From positions 1 through 63,668 of the forward strand of contig NZ_CALKZP010000039.1 of assembly GCF_938002845.1 (NCBI RefSeq): a stretch of DNA of 63,668 nt. The letters run 5' to 3'. Under the pieces are notes generated by a model. That model was given only the letters and a program-made list of their open reading frames with translations. It was not told the DNA's origin and did not search any database. Positions 54,682 through 63,638 of the stretch are shown piece by piece; positions within the stretch are counted from its first letter, which is position 1; each line of letters starts with the position of its first letter. The stretch is from an uncultured Campylobacter sp. (lineage in GTDB: Bacteria; Campylobacterota; Campylobacteria; Campylobacterales; Campylobacteraceae). The translations under genes were made by a program, and so were the position numbers.

Positions 54682-55605
54682 TTACCTTCTTTGATCCAGC
54701 CAGACCATAACGCCCTTTTGCGCGTGCAGGCGATTTTCCGCCTCTGCAAAAATTTCATCCACGTGCGCTTCAAACACGATCTCGCTTACTTCATATCCGC
54801 GGTACGCCGGCAGGCAGTGCAAAAAGATCGCGCCGCTGCCTGCTAGAGCCATTAAGCTTTCGTCCACGCAAAAGCCTGCGAAATCGCGAATTCTTTGCTC
54901 TTTTTCGGCTTCTTGCCCCATCGAGACCCAAGTATCGGTCGTCACGACGTTTGCGCCCGCTACGGCTTCTTTTATATCGTTCGTTATTAAAATTTTAGCG
55001 CCCGAAATTTCGGCATTTTGCCGCGCCTGCGCTAGTATCTGCGGATCGGCCTCGTAGCCCACGGGCGTCGCTACTCGCAGCTCAAAGCCAAGCTTGCTGG
55101 CAAGCATGAGCCACGAGTGAGCCATGTTGTTGCCGTCGCCCACGTACGCGGCTTTTATCTTTGAAATTGAAGTGCCGTGCTCCACGATCGTCATTAAATC
55201 CGCCATTAGCTGCACGGGATGAAATTTATCGCTTAGCCCGTTTATCACCGGCACGCGGCTAAATTCCGCAAGCTCTATGAGCGTCTCATGGCGATTTACG
55301 CGCGCCATGATTAGATCGCACATTCGCGAAATCACGCGCGCAGTGTCTTTGATCGGCTCACCGCGCCCGAGCTGGATGTCGCAACTGCTCAAAAATAGCG
55401 CGTGCCCGCCGAGCTCATTCATCCCTACGTCAAAGCTAACGCGCGTCCTGGTCGAGCTTTTTTCAAATATCATCGCTAATTTTTGATCTTTTAAATATGG
55501 CTTGAAATTTCGTACCTTGGCCTCTTTTTTAATCTCAAACGCCAAATTTAAAATTTCGATTATCTCATCTCTGCTAAAATCGTTTAACGTAAGAAAGTGC
55601 CTCAT
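54682..55605 (-). CDS. argF: Ornithine carbamoyltransferase
   Basis: A 307-residue enzyme making citrulline from ornithine and carbamoyl phosphate. Motifs: carbamoyl-phosphate loop SSTRTRVSFDVGM, HPVQLMADLMTI, and HCLPAYRG with the catalytic Cys. The ATG follows AAAGGAGCGAT and overlaps the stop of a 46-codon frame (ATGA). Confidence 0.97.
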   Translation of the reverse strand: MRHFLTLNDFSRDEIIEILNLAFEIKKEAKVRNFKPYLKDQKLAMIFEKSSTRTRVSFDVGMNELGGHALFLSSCDIQLGRGEPIKDTARVISRMCDLIMARVNRHETLIELAEFSRVPVINGLSDKFHPVQLMADLMTIVEHGTSISKIKAAYVGDGNNMAHSWLMLASKLGFELRVATPVGYEADPQILAQARQNAEISGAKILITNDIKEAVAGANVVTTDTWVSMGQEAEKEQRIRDFAGFCVDESLMALAGSGAIFLHCLPAYRGYEVSEIVFEAHVDEIFAEAENRLHAQKGVMVWLDQRR

Positions 55606-55742
55606 ATCGCTCCTTTATCTTTTATAAATTTACTAAAAAATTCTTTTAAATCACCTTTCGTCATATCGCCCGTAGCCACCTTTACGACTACGTCTTCCAT
55701 CGCCGCATAAAATTCCTCGTCGTCCAAAACTATAGAATTCAC
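55602..55742 (-). CDS. Possible 46-residue ORF between hemB and argF
   Basis: GTG 55742 to TGA 55602, in the same frame as the 72-residue gene upstream but separated from it by several stops. The product has coding-like polarity (LDDEEFYAAMEDVVVKVATG). It lacks a good ribosome site. It shares an ATGA with argF. It may be the tail of a decayed gene. Low certainty. Confidence 0.35.
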   Translation of the reverse strand: MNSIVLDDEEFYAAMEDVVVKVATGDMTKGDLKEFFSKFIKDKGAI

Positions 55743-55766
55743 CGATAAAAACTAGCGTCAAATATT

Positions 55767-55985
55767 TCATTTATCCTTTAATCGCTCAAAAACAGCCCTA
55801 TTGCTCGGTTTATCCAGCTTTGTAAGAACGGCGCTAGAAAGCTCGCCAAAATTTTCTATATACCCATCCCTATTTTCGGACAAAATTTTAGCTTCAAATT
55901 TCATCTTTTTTGCTAGCTTCATCACCGCATCCAAGACGGCTTCCATTTCGTTACTTTTAATCTCTAGTGCTATTTTATTCATCAC
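55767..55985 (-). CDS. Small protein after hemB, antitoxin-like size
   Basis: A 72-residue charged protein, alternating helical segments (MEAVLDAVMKLAKKMKFEAK) and a Ser/Leu-rich middle. The start (GTG 55985 or ATG 55982) overlaps the hemB stop, so it is translationally coupled to hemB. Not recognised. Size and the small broken frame behind it recall the antitoxin of a degraded toxin-antitoxin pair, but this is inference. In C. jejuni hemB and argF are adjacent without it. Confidence 0.6.
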   Translation of the reverse strand: MMNKIALEIKSNEMEAVLDAVMKLAKKMKFEAKILSENRDGYIENFGELSSAVLTKLDKPSNRAVFERLKDK

Positions 55986-56959
55986 TAGCCCCTGTTTAAA
56001 ATTTCCGCGATCTCTTTGGCGTGATAGGTGATGATCATATCCGCGCCGGCGCGCCTTATGCCTATCATCGTCTCCATCATCACTCGCTCATAATCGATCA
56101 CGCCCGCTTTTTTACCCGCCTGCAGTAGCGAGTATTCGCCGCTTACGTTATACGCGCAGATCGGCAGCAGCGTGCGCTCCCGCAAGTCTCTGATTAGATC
56201 CAGATACGCAAGCGCGGGCTTTATCATCAAAATATCCGCTCCCTGCGCCTCGTCTTGCAGGCTTTCGTTGATCGCCTCAAATCTATTTGCGGGATCCATC
56301 TGATAGCTGCTGCGATCACCAAAACTCGGCGCGCTCTCCGCCACGTCGCGAAACGGCCCGTAGTAGCCGCTGGCGAACTTCGTCGAATACGCCATAATCG
56401 GTAAATTTTCAAATCCGCCGCGATCGAGCGTCTCTCGCAGAGTTGCGATAATACCGTCCATCATGCCGCTAGGCGCGATCATATCCGCGCCCGCTTTAGC
56501 ATGGATGAGCGCCTGCTGCGCCGAAATTTCAAGCGTCGCGTCGTTATCCACCGTCTGATGAACGTGATCAATGATGCCGCAGTGCCCATGGTCGGTGTAT
56601 TCGCAAAAGCACAGATCGGTGATGACGAGTAAATTTGGAAATTTAGCCTTTATCGCGCGCAGCGAAGTAGCGATGATGCCGTCCTCGCTTAGCGCGTCCG
56701 AGCCGATGCTGTCCTTTAGCGAAGGAATTCCGAAAAGTAAAATTTTATCCAAACCGAGCGCCAAAAGGGTCTCGCACTCTTTTAAAATTTCATCGACGCT
56801 CATCTGAAATACGCCCGGCATCGAGGCGATCTCCTTTTTGATGCCGCTTCCTTCCACCACAAAAAGCGGATAGATTAGAAAGCGGGTTTGCAGATCGGTT
56901 TGTCGCACCAGATCCCTGAGCGCAGGGTTTATTCGTAGCCGTCTAAATCGTTTAAACAT
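55985..56959 (-). CDS. hemB: Delta-aminolevulinic acid dehydratase
   Basis: A 324-residue porphobilinogen synthase that condenses two ALA molecules, an early step of heme synthesis. Active-site Lys segments are STKFASGYYGPFRD and MIKPALAYLDL. The metal-site region DLCFCEYTDHGHCG is present. Start at ATG 56959 (MFKRFRRLRINPALRD) after AAGGAAAAATA; an earlier in-frame ATG at 56995 lies in the divergent promoter region. Confidence 0.96.
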   Translation of the reverse strand: MFKRFRRLRINPALRDLVRQTDLQTRFLIYPLFVVEGSGIKKEIASMPGVFQMSVDEILKECETLLALGLDKILLFGIPSLKDSIGSDALSEDGIIATSLRAIKAKFPNLLVITDLCFCEYTDHGHCGIIDHVHQTVDNDATLEISAQQALIHAKAGADMIAPSGMMDGIIATLRETLDRGGFENLPIMAYSTKFASGYYGPFRDVAESAPSFGDRSSYQMDPANRFEAINESLQDEAQGADILMIKPALAYLDLIRDLRERTLLPICAYNVSGEYSLLQAGKKAGVIDYERVMMETMIGIRRAGADMIITYHAKEIAEILNRG

Positions 56960-57022
56960 TATTTTTCCTTTTTTAGCTAGAATTGCGGGATTCATAATAT
57001 CACAATTGGAGTAAATTTAAGC

Positions 57023-57583
57023 ATGGATATAAAAATTTCAGAGGTCGCAAATCTCCCCTCCCGCTTCGGAAGTTTCCGCGTTCAGTCGTTCAAGCAAGGG
57101 AACAAAGAGCATTTGGCGATATTTAAGCAGCCTTTGGAGGGCGTCGTAAACGTGCGGATCCACTCGGAGTGCCTTACCGGCGATGCGATCGGTAGCCTAA
57201 AGTGCGACTGCCGCGACCAACTCGAAGCGAGCTTAAAATATATCGAAGAGCACGGCGGTATAGTGATCTATCTGCGTCAAGAGGGGCGCAATATCGGGCT
57301 TTTTAATAAAATCAACGCCTACGCGCTGCAAGATCAAGGCCTCGATACGATCGAAGCAAACCATCAGCTAGGCTTCAAAGCGGACGAGCGCACCTACGAG
57401 ATCGTGGATTTCATACTCGCTCATTTTGGAATTTCGCGCATAAATCTGCTTACGAACAACCCGCAAAAGCTGCACGATCTAAAGGTCGAAGTGGTTGAGC
57501 GCGTGCCGATAATCATCACGCCCAATAAATTTAACGAAAACTATCTGCGCGTCAAAAAAGAGCAGATGGGGCATCTGCTGTGA
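57023..57583 (+). CDS. ribA: GTP cyclohydrolase II
   Basis: A 186-residue stand-alone GTP cyclohydrolase II, the first step of riboflavin synthesis. Zinc-binding Cys in SECLTGDAIGSLKCDC, then RQEGRNIGLFNKINAY and the terminal domain. Divergent from hemB, followed with 4-bp overlap by rsmG, as in C. jejuni. Confidence 0.95.
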   Translation: MDIKISEVANLPSRFGSFRVQSFKQGNKEHLAIFKQPLEGVVNVRIHSECLTGDAIGSLKCDCRDQLEASLKYIEEHGGIVIYLRQEGRNIGLFNKINAYALQDQGLDTIEANHQLGFKADERTYEIVDFILAHFGISRINLLTNNPQKLHDLKVEVVERVPIIITPNKFNENYLRVKKEQMGHLL

Positions 57584-58158
57584 AGCTTGCGCCGGACGAA
57601 AGTTTTAACGAGCAGGTCGCCAAATTTAAAGCCTGTCTGCAAAAATTTAACCGCGTCCATAGCCTCACGAATTACGACGATTTGGACGCGGTGGCGCGCG
57701 ACAGCCTAAGCGGAGCGAATTTCATACCGCGCTATCCGCGCATCGCGTGCGACATCGGCTCGGGAGCGGGCTTTCCGGGGATATTTTTAGCGCTCGCGCT
57801 GCCGCTGTGCGAGTGGCATCTGTTTGAACCAAACCTTAAAAAAGCGGCGTTTCTAACCTACGCGAAGGTTAGCCTCGCTCTAGCTAACGTAAAAATCCAC
57901 GCCGAGCGCGTGCAAGACGGCGCAAAGCTACGCACCGATCTGATAAGCTCGCGAGCGCTAATGAGCGCGCTAAATTTAGTCGAAATTTGCCGCGGCTTTT
58001 ACGATCAAAACACGACGTTTTTGCTCTACAAAGGCTCGGGCGCAGAGGCGGAAGCGGCGGAATTCCGCAAGGAATTTACGAGCGCGAGCTGCGAAATTTT
58101 TAGCGTCGAAAACGCCTTGAAAAATAGAAAATTTTTAGTGATCAAAGGGGTGAAATAA
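57580..58158 (+). CDS. rsmG: 16S rRNA (guanine-N7)-methyltransferase
   Basis: A 192-residue RsmG (GidB) that methylates G527 of 16S rRNA with SAM; loss gives low-level streptomycin resistance in other bacteria. SAM motif: CDIGSGAGFPGIFLAL (about 63-78). The start is GTG 57580 inside the ribA stop; the end touches the next gene. Confidence 0.93.
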   Translation: MKLAPDESFNEQVAKFKACLQKFNRVHSLTNYDDLDAVARDSLSGANFIPRYPRIACDIGSGAGFPGIFLALALPLCEWHLFEPNLKKAAFLTYAKVSLALANVKIHAERVQDGAKLRTDLISSRALMSALNLVEICRGFYDQNTTFLLYKGSGAEAEAAEFRKEFTSASCEIFSVENALKNRKFLVIKGVK

Positions 58159-58364
58159 TGGGAAAAATTCTAGCCATAGCCGTCATCGCGGCGCTCATAT
58201 ATTTTTTGATAGTGCCTAGATTTCGCATAAAGAAAAAGGACGATGCGACCGAGCTTTTGGCGTGCGACGAGTGCGGGACGTACTTTAGCAGCGACGAGCT
58301 TGCTCTGCGCGATAAAAAGCGCCTTTGCAAATCCTGCGAAGCCAAACTAAGGGGCAGCAAATGA
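58158..58364 (+). CDS. PP0621-like zinc-ribbon membrane protein
   Basis: A 68-residue protein with one N-terminal transmembrane helix (about 4-21) and a treble-clef-like zinc ribbon formed by CDEC and CKSC. This is the PP0621-family layout. Function unknown. It begins at the last base of rsmG and overlaps the next gene by 4 bp. Confidence 0.8.
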   Translation: MGKILAIAVIAALIYFLIVPRFRIKKKDDATELLACDECGTYFSSDELALRDKKRLCKSCEAKLRGSK

Positions 58365-58903
58365 TCATCCTAGGCCACGCGCTCGTGCCCTACGAGCCGC
58401 TGTATCTCATCAAAAACGGCGACGAAGTTTTCAAATACGACAATCTGCTCTTTAAATTTAACGACAGGCTCATCGCCGCCGCGCAAAAGGCGCAGAAAAA
58501 ATTTAGCGTTATTACGAATGATATAAATGAAATTTTACTTGCAAACGGCGCAGGCGCGCGCTTCATCGTCGTGGATAAAAAATCCGCAGCAGCCGCGCAA
58601 AAGCTAGCCAACGATTATCTTTTCGACGCCAAGATCGCGATGTTTATCGGCTCTGCGCGGGCGTTAAAAGGCCTAGCCGAGCTCGGAATCGATGCGGCGA
58701 TCTTTAAAGACGCGATCGCAAACGCGCCCAAATCGCTACTTGCAAGCATTGGAGATAGCGTAGGTTCGAAATTTCACTTCGGGCTTCCGAAAAAAGATGA
58801 AATTTTCGGCGGCGCGCAAAAGCTCGCGGATAAAATTTCGGCTCTGGATAAAAAGCTAAGCGCGCCGGCAGCTGGTAAAAATGACGATATCTGGAAAAAA
58901 TAG
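58361..58903 (+). CDS. Conserved hypothetical protein
   Basis: A 180-residue soluble protein starting MIILGHALVPYEPLYLIKNG. ATG 58361 overlaps the zinc-ribbon gene (ATGA) and is preferred to an in-frame start 12 codons upstream inside that gene. No motif recognised; the Ala/Lys-rich profile suggests a mixed alpha/beta fold. Last gene of the ribA-rsmG operon. Confidence 0.72.
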   Translation: MIILGHALVPYEPLYLIKNGDEVFKYDNLLFKFNDRLIAAAQKAQKKFSVITNDINEILLANGAGARFIVVDKKSAAAAQKLANDYLFDAKIAMFIGSARALKGLAELGIDAAIFKDAIANAPKSLLASIGDSVGSKFHFGLPKKDEIFGGAQKLADKISALDKKLSAPAAGKNDDIWKK

Positions 58904-59471
58904 CAAAATCCTAAGCGAATTTATTCGCGAGCGTAAAATTTCTATGACTCACGCAAATTAAAATTTCACTTAAAATTTTGCCTAGCTACGCAGCTTGGAA
59001 TTTCACGCGAGATTTCGCCCGCTTACGCGGATCGTAATTCTACGCGGAATTTTGCCCTCTTTCGCAAATTAGAATTCTGCGCGAAATTTCACGCGTCCTC
59101 TGCGAAATTCTCTCGCTTACTCAATTTAAAATTTTACCCGCTCGGATAGATTTAAATTTTACGTAGAATTTCGCCTGTCCTCGTAGCAAGAAATTTCAAA
59201 TAGAATTTTATCCTCCAGCGCGATGCGAAATTTTGCTAAATTTTCTACGCGCGATATAAAATCTACGTAAATTTTACTCGCGCAATTAACGTAAATAAAA
59301 TTCTGCCTCTGCCTAAGCTTCATAGAATTTTGTAAAATTTTACTTACAGAACGATATAAATTCCTAGCCATTATTTTAAAATTTACTCGCGTTTTAGCTG
59401 CTTTTATGCGCGCGGTAAGGATTTTTTAAAGCTAAAATTTTATATAATTATGCGTTTCAAAAAGGCATATT
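58904..59471. other. RAATTY-saturated gene desert
   Basis: No gene. By hand count, 22 RAATTY sites lie between 58917 and 59395, in the pattern RAATTY plus 10-30 bases of GC-rich sequence. Random expectation for this length is about one or fewer. Confidence 0.8.
59443..59448 (+). promoter_or_regulatory. -10 box of the ClC gene
   Basis: TATAAT, 23 bases upstream of the TTG start. Confidence 0.55.
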
Positions 59472-60674
59472 TTGAGTACTAAATTCTTTCTAGCGATCCT
59501 TGCGATAGGCGTTATAATGGGGCTTTGCGCAGGGCTCTTAAACTTCGGCATCAACGAAATTGAAACTTTTGCTTTCGGGCATAATGATGAGGAATTTCAC
59601 ATTATCACGGAGCAAACCACTGCGCTTAGGCGCTTTCTTAGCGTCCTCGCAGCCGGCGCAATCGTCACTTTAATTAGAATTCTGCTAATAAGACTAAAAC
59701 CTTTTTTAAACGTAGCTTCAATGATGGAGGGGCGAAATCCGCCGTTTTGGCAAAATTTAATCCACTCGGTTTTGCAGCTCGTAGCCATCGCCATGGGCGC
59801 ACCGGTAGGCAGTGAGGCTGCTCCGCGCGAGCTGGGCGGCTTGTTTGCGGCTAAAATTTGCCGCGCCTTAAATATCGGCGGAGACGAGCTTCGGCTATTT
59901 GTCGCATGCGGCGCGGGAGCTGGACTGGGCGCTGCATATAACGTCCCGCTAGCGGGCGCGCTTTTTAGCCTAGAAATTTTACTCAAAAGCTTTGATACTC
60001 GAGCGATTTTGTGCGCCTTTGCTACTAGCGCGGTAGCTACAGCTACAGCAGAATTCGGAGCTTCAAAAGAAATTTATTACGCAGTTTCGAACTTCGCCCC
60101 TACCCCGCAGAATTTACTCGCAGCAGCGCTAATCGGGCTTGTCACGGGGGTTGCGGCGAAATATTTCCAAGACGGGGTGCGCTTGTTCGAAAAGCTGCGC
60201 ATAAAAAGCCTCAAAATCGCACTTACACTGCCGCTTGCGTTTTTGCTTACCGCGGCGGTCGGCGCATACGTGCCTGAAATTTTAGGTAACGGGCGCTCCG
60301 CAGCGCAGTTTGCTTTCAACTCCACATCCTTCAGCCCCTATTTGCTTGCGATCTTGCTTTGTAAGGCATTTTGCATTTTGATGATCTTTCGCTGCGGCGG
60401 ATATGGCGGTACGCTAACGCCAAGCTTCGCGCTGGGCGCAGTTTTGGGGCTATGCGTTGGATTTGCGATCGGCGAAATTCTACCTATTAGCCTAAGCGCA
60501 GCGGGGGTTTGCGGAGGGGCTGCCTTTTTAGCGATCAACTTAAACGCGCCGCTTTGCGCCTTTGCCCTAAGCGCGGGATTTTGCGGGCTAAATATAAACT
60601 CATATTCGGTCGTCGTTTTTAGCATCGTATGCGCCGTGATCGCTAGAAATTTACTGACGAAAAATTTAGCGTAG
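59472..60674 (+). CDS. ClC-family chloride channel/antiporter
   Basis: A 400-residue polytopic membrane protein with about 10-12 helices. Chloride-binding loops typical of ClC are recognisable as variants: GAPVGSEAAPRELGG (the GREGP region) and GGYGGTLTPSFALGA (the GxFxP region). In C. jejuni this family is annotated as a voltage-gated chloride channel. The GREGP motif is altered, so ion choice is uncertain. It starts at TTG 59472 with AAGG about 8 bases before. Single gene. Confidence 0.85.
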   Translation: MSTKFFLAILAIGVIMGLCAGLLNFGINEIETFAFGHNDEEFHIITEQTTALRRFLSVLAAGAIVTLIRILLIRLKPFLNVASMMEGRNPPFWQNLIHSVLQLVAIAMGAPVGSEAAPRELGGLFAAKICRALNIGGDELRLFVACGAGAGLGAAYNVPLAGALFSLEILLKSFDTRAILCAFATSAVATATAEFGASKEIYYAVSNFAPTPQNLLAAALIGLVTGVAAKYFQDGVRLFEKLRIKSLKIALTLPLAFLLTAAVGAYVPEILGNGRSAAQFAFNSTSFSPYLLAILLCKAFCILMIFRCGGYGGTLTPSFALGAVLGLCVGFAIGEILPISLSAAGVCGGAAFLAINLNAPLCAFALSAGFCGLNINSYSVVVFSIVCAVIARNLLTKNLA

Positions 60675-60872
60675 TCGCGACGCTTATAATTCATACGCTG
60701 CAAATATGAATAGGCGGGCGCGGCGATGATGGTCTGAAAACCTGCTGTCGCGCATAGAGTAAGCGCGGTAGGTCACAACATTGGGCTAGGTCGGAGCCGT
60801 AAGGATATGCGCATAAGCTGATCGTTGGTAAATTTAAGATAAAATTTCGCCACTTTAACCAAAGGAGAAAAC

Positions 60873-61295
60873 ATGGGTTTACTTTCATTCGTAGCCGAAG
60901 CAGGCAAGAAACTACTAGGTCTAGGCGATGACGCCAAATCCGTAAAAGACGAGATCGCCACCAATCTCAGCTCGACGCCGGTAGAGGGGCTAGAGGTCGA
61001 GGTGCAGGGCGACACCGTCAAAATCAGCGGTAACGCCGATAAGGAAACTCTCGAAAAAGCAGCCCTCATCGCGGGCAACACCGCAGGCATTAAAAACGTG
61101 CAGATCGAGGGCATTAGAGAGGATAGCGCCGAGAACTACTACACTATCGTAAAGGGCGATAACCTATCTAAAATCGCGAAGAAATTCTACGGCGACGCAA
61201 ATAAATACAAGGTTATTTTCGACGCCAACCGCGAGGTTATCAAAGACGCGAACCTCATCTATCCGGGGCAGAAGATCAGAATTCCAAAAGCTTAA
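60873..61295 (+). CDS. kbp: BON-LysM protein, Kbp (YgaU)-like
   Basis: A 140-residue protein with a BON domain (about 24-82) and a C-terminal LysM domain (about 89-138, YTIVKGDNLSKIAKKFYGD to YPGQKIRIP). E. coli Kbp (149 residues) has the same order and binds K+ in the cytoplasm. No signal peptide is present, which supports Kbp over a cell-wall role. ATG 60873 follows AAAGGAGAAAAC. Confidence 0.9.
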   Translation: MGLLSFVAEAGKKLLGLGDDAKSVKDEIATNLSSTPVEGLEVEVQGDTVKISGNADKETLEKAALIAGNTAGIKNVQIEGIREDSAENYYTIVKGDNLSKIAKKFYGDANKYKVIFDANREVIKDANLIYPGQKIRIPKA

Positions 61296-61450
61296 GCTCG
61301 CTTTTGAATGCTGCGGCTTGGTTTTGTAAGCCGCGGATTTACTTTTGGGCGTATTGCGGTGGGTAATTTACTATCTGCCGCACTTGCGCGCTGTCGCCCT
61401 ATTTGGGAATATATAAAACGCTTTAAAATTCCGTTTATAAAGAGCTAAAT

Positions 61451-62119
61451 TTGGATAAATTTGAAATCGGCGCTACGCTAAAAAAGACCGAAACTAGGGA
61501 TTACGACAAATATCCGATAATCATCAAAGACAACGCGATAGAGATGATAAAGCTATATCTGCCAATTGTATTTATTTTGGACTTTCTTTCACATTTTGCA
61601 CCATACAGACCACCACATCCAGGAGAGCTAAATGAACGCCCAAAAGAGCTAGGAAGTTGCTATATTAAATTTAAAAATTCCGCCATAGAGTATTTTTCTA
61701 CGAAGAAAAATTTAGTCCTATTCGAAATAAAATTATCAAATATATTAGGAATAAAACGAACCTTTGGACCTTCCGAATTTCAATCACCGATTGCTACAAA
61801 AAAATTTGGATTTTGCGTCGTTATGATCTACTTCGTTTTAATGTCTGCCGTTTTTTACTTTAAAGGTTACGCTATCGCCCCATTCGTGGTACCGATAGCA
61901 TTTGGGCTCGGCATACTCCCGCTACTAATTTTTAGATTAGTAAACGGGCTAGGGCTTGGACTGGATATGCTAAGCGGCGATAGTTTGATTATCTTCGATA
62001 AGCACTTCATCATCGACGCCTCGATTTTAACGAGCAGGGAATACCAGGAATTAAAGACCTATTTTTTACTAAAAACGGGTAAAAATTTAGACAAAATTAG
62101 ACCGCAAATTTTTATATAG
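61451..62119 (+). CDS. Hypothetical membrane protein
   Basis: A 222-residue protein with about three hydrophobic segments (about 35-55, 118-136 and 139-165) and charged ends. Starts with TTG 61451. Not recognised. AT-rich codon use differs from its neighbours and resembles the small membrane pair at 28.0-28.5 kb, a sign of possible transfer. A short coding-like remnant follows at about 62140-62270. Confidence 0.6.
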   Translation: MDKFEIGATLKKTETRDYDKYPIIIKDNAIEMIKLYLPIVFILDFLSHFAPYRPPHPGELNERPKELGSCYIKFKNSAIEYFSTKKNLVLFEIKLSNILGIKRTFGPSEFQSPIATKKFGFCVVMIYFVLMSAVFYFKGYAIAPFVVPIAFGLGILPLLIFRLVNGLGLGLDMLSGDSLIIFDKHFIIDASILTSREYQELKTYFLLKTGKNLDKIRPQIFI

Positions 62120-62289
62120 GCTAGGAGTAAAGAGCAGATTTAGACGTAAAGCAAGAATTTGATAAGCAGGTAAGCGATAAATGCTTAGAAGATAGCCTCG
62201 TATGAAATCAAAATTTTATAAAGACCTAGACGCGCCGAATTATCTTTTAAGAGTTAAAAATTTTTAGTAAAAATACCGCTCAAATTTTA

Positions 62290-63348
62290 TTAAATCCAAA
62301 TCCTCACGTTCAGTTTTAAAATTTTAACGATACTCAAAAAGTTTAAAATTTCACTCTTTATCTCGCTTGCGGGGTCGCGGCGCAGCACGCTTTCATAGAC
62401 GCTAGGCTCGAAATTATCGCGCCCGGTGTGCACGAAAATGTGGATCCGCCGCTCTCTGATGCTCGCCCAGATCTGCGCCCCGAGCGCGTCGCCCACCGCC
62501 AAAAATCGCTCCATAAATGCAGGGGTTAGCACGTACATCGCGTTTTGCGGCTCATCGCTTAGCACCCTGTAGCGCGCGGCAAACTCCACGTTGTCCATCG
62601 CAACGGGCTTTAGGCCTACGTGCTGTTTGTTTTGTATCTCGCGCGGATAGATGAAAACGGGCGCGATGATGCGTTTGTTAAATTCCGCTACGAAAAACGC
62701 CCCCGCGAGTTCGTGCTGTAAATTTTGATGGAAAAAGCTCACGTCGCTAAACTCGAAGCTTACCCCCTGCCACGCGCCGCCTACGCGGTCGTTGCCGTGT
62801 AGATTTTCGATAAACTCGAACAGATCGCTCTGCACCACGCGCCAAAACGGCACGCTGCCGTAGGAGACGTATTCATAGCCGAGCTCGCGCACGAAAGGCG
62901 CCAGATAGTGCTGCTTGTAGCTTTGGCGGTATCGCCCGGTAAAGATATCTTGCGCGCTTCTTACGCCGAGCGCATAAAGCCGCGCTGCTAGCCACGCCGC
63001 GAGCGCGACCGCGGCCAAGCCTATCAGCGCCTGCGGTAAGGCTGCGGAGTATTTGAAGATCAAAAACGAGATCGCGACCGCGCCGAACTTTAAGATATTT
63101 TCCGTGCCGATGAGATCCTTTTGCCAGCCGTTTAAGTGCACCTCTTTAAGACTTACGGCGAGCGAGGCGATCGCCAGCAGCATAAGCATCGTCGTGCTAA
63201 AACTCTGCACGCCCTGCCTGCGCGCAAAATACGCGATGACGCCGAATACTGCAAACAGCGCCACCGTACTTACGACGACGAGCAGCTTTAGCTGCTCCAC
63301 GTGCTTTTTCGCATCCAGCCTCAGGCGCTCCAAATCATAAATAGTCAA
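62290..63348 (-). CDS. DUF3137 domain protein
   Basis: A 352-residue protein with four hydrophobic segments in the N-terminal half (about 22-40, 48-66, 83-100 and 103-122). A soluble C-terminal DUF3137-like part has LHGNDRVGGAWQGVSFEFSD and related segments ending ILKLNVRIWI. Function unknown. I choose TTG 63348, because AGAGGGG lies 7-8 bases before it; a longer in-frame TTG at 63378 would contain that site. Confidence 0.78.
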   Translation of the reverse strand: MTIYDLERLRLDAKKHVEQLKLLVVVSTVALFAVFGVIAYFARRQGVQSFSTTMLMLLAIASLAVSLKEVHLNGWQKDLIGTENILKFGAVAISFLIFKYSAALPQALIGLAAVALAAWLAARLYALGVRSAQDIFTGRYRQSYKQHYLAPFVRELGYEYVSYGSVPFWRVVQSDLFEFIENLHGNDRVGGAWQGVSFEFSDVSFFHQNLQHELAGAFFVAEFNKRIIAPVFIYPREIQNKQHVGLKPVAMDNVEFAARYRVLSDEPQNAMYVLTPAFMERFLAVGDALGAQIWASIRERRIHIFVHTGRDNFEPSVYESVLRRDPASEIKSEILNFLSIVKILKLNVRIWI

Positions 63349-63378
63349 AATTTCGCCCCTCTTTAAATTTGCCCGCAA

Positions 63379-63638
63379 TTTTAGCGAAATTCTAGGAATT
63401 TTGGAATTTCAAAGCTCGCTCGTCCGCACATAAGGTGAATTTTTTATGAATTTCGCACAACCCCTCAAATTTAAGGATAAATTTAAAGCTCTAAGTTTAA
63501 AATTTCGCCGTAGCGGGCGGAGCGCACGGAAATGAAATTTCGCATAAAAGCGGCGCCGAATTTCAGCGCGCGGAAGCAAAATTTAAAGCAAAATTCTGCG
63601 CGCAAGCAAACCCCGCAAATCAAATCATCGGAGCAAAA
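63379..63638. other. Divergent intergenic region
   Basis: AAATTT-rich, no gene. A GGAG at 63630 is the ribosome site of the gene entering the right edge. Confidence 0.55.

Noticed and set aside
58904..59471. CRISPR-like array
   Set aside because: The repeated unit is only six bases, spacing is irregular, and no cas genes are present.
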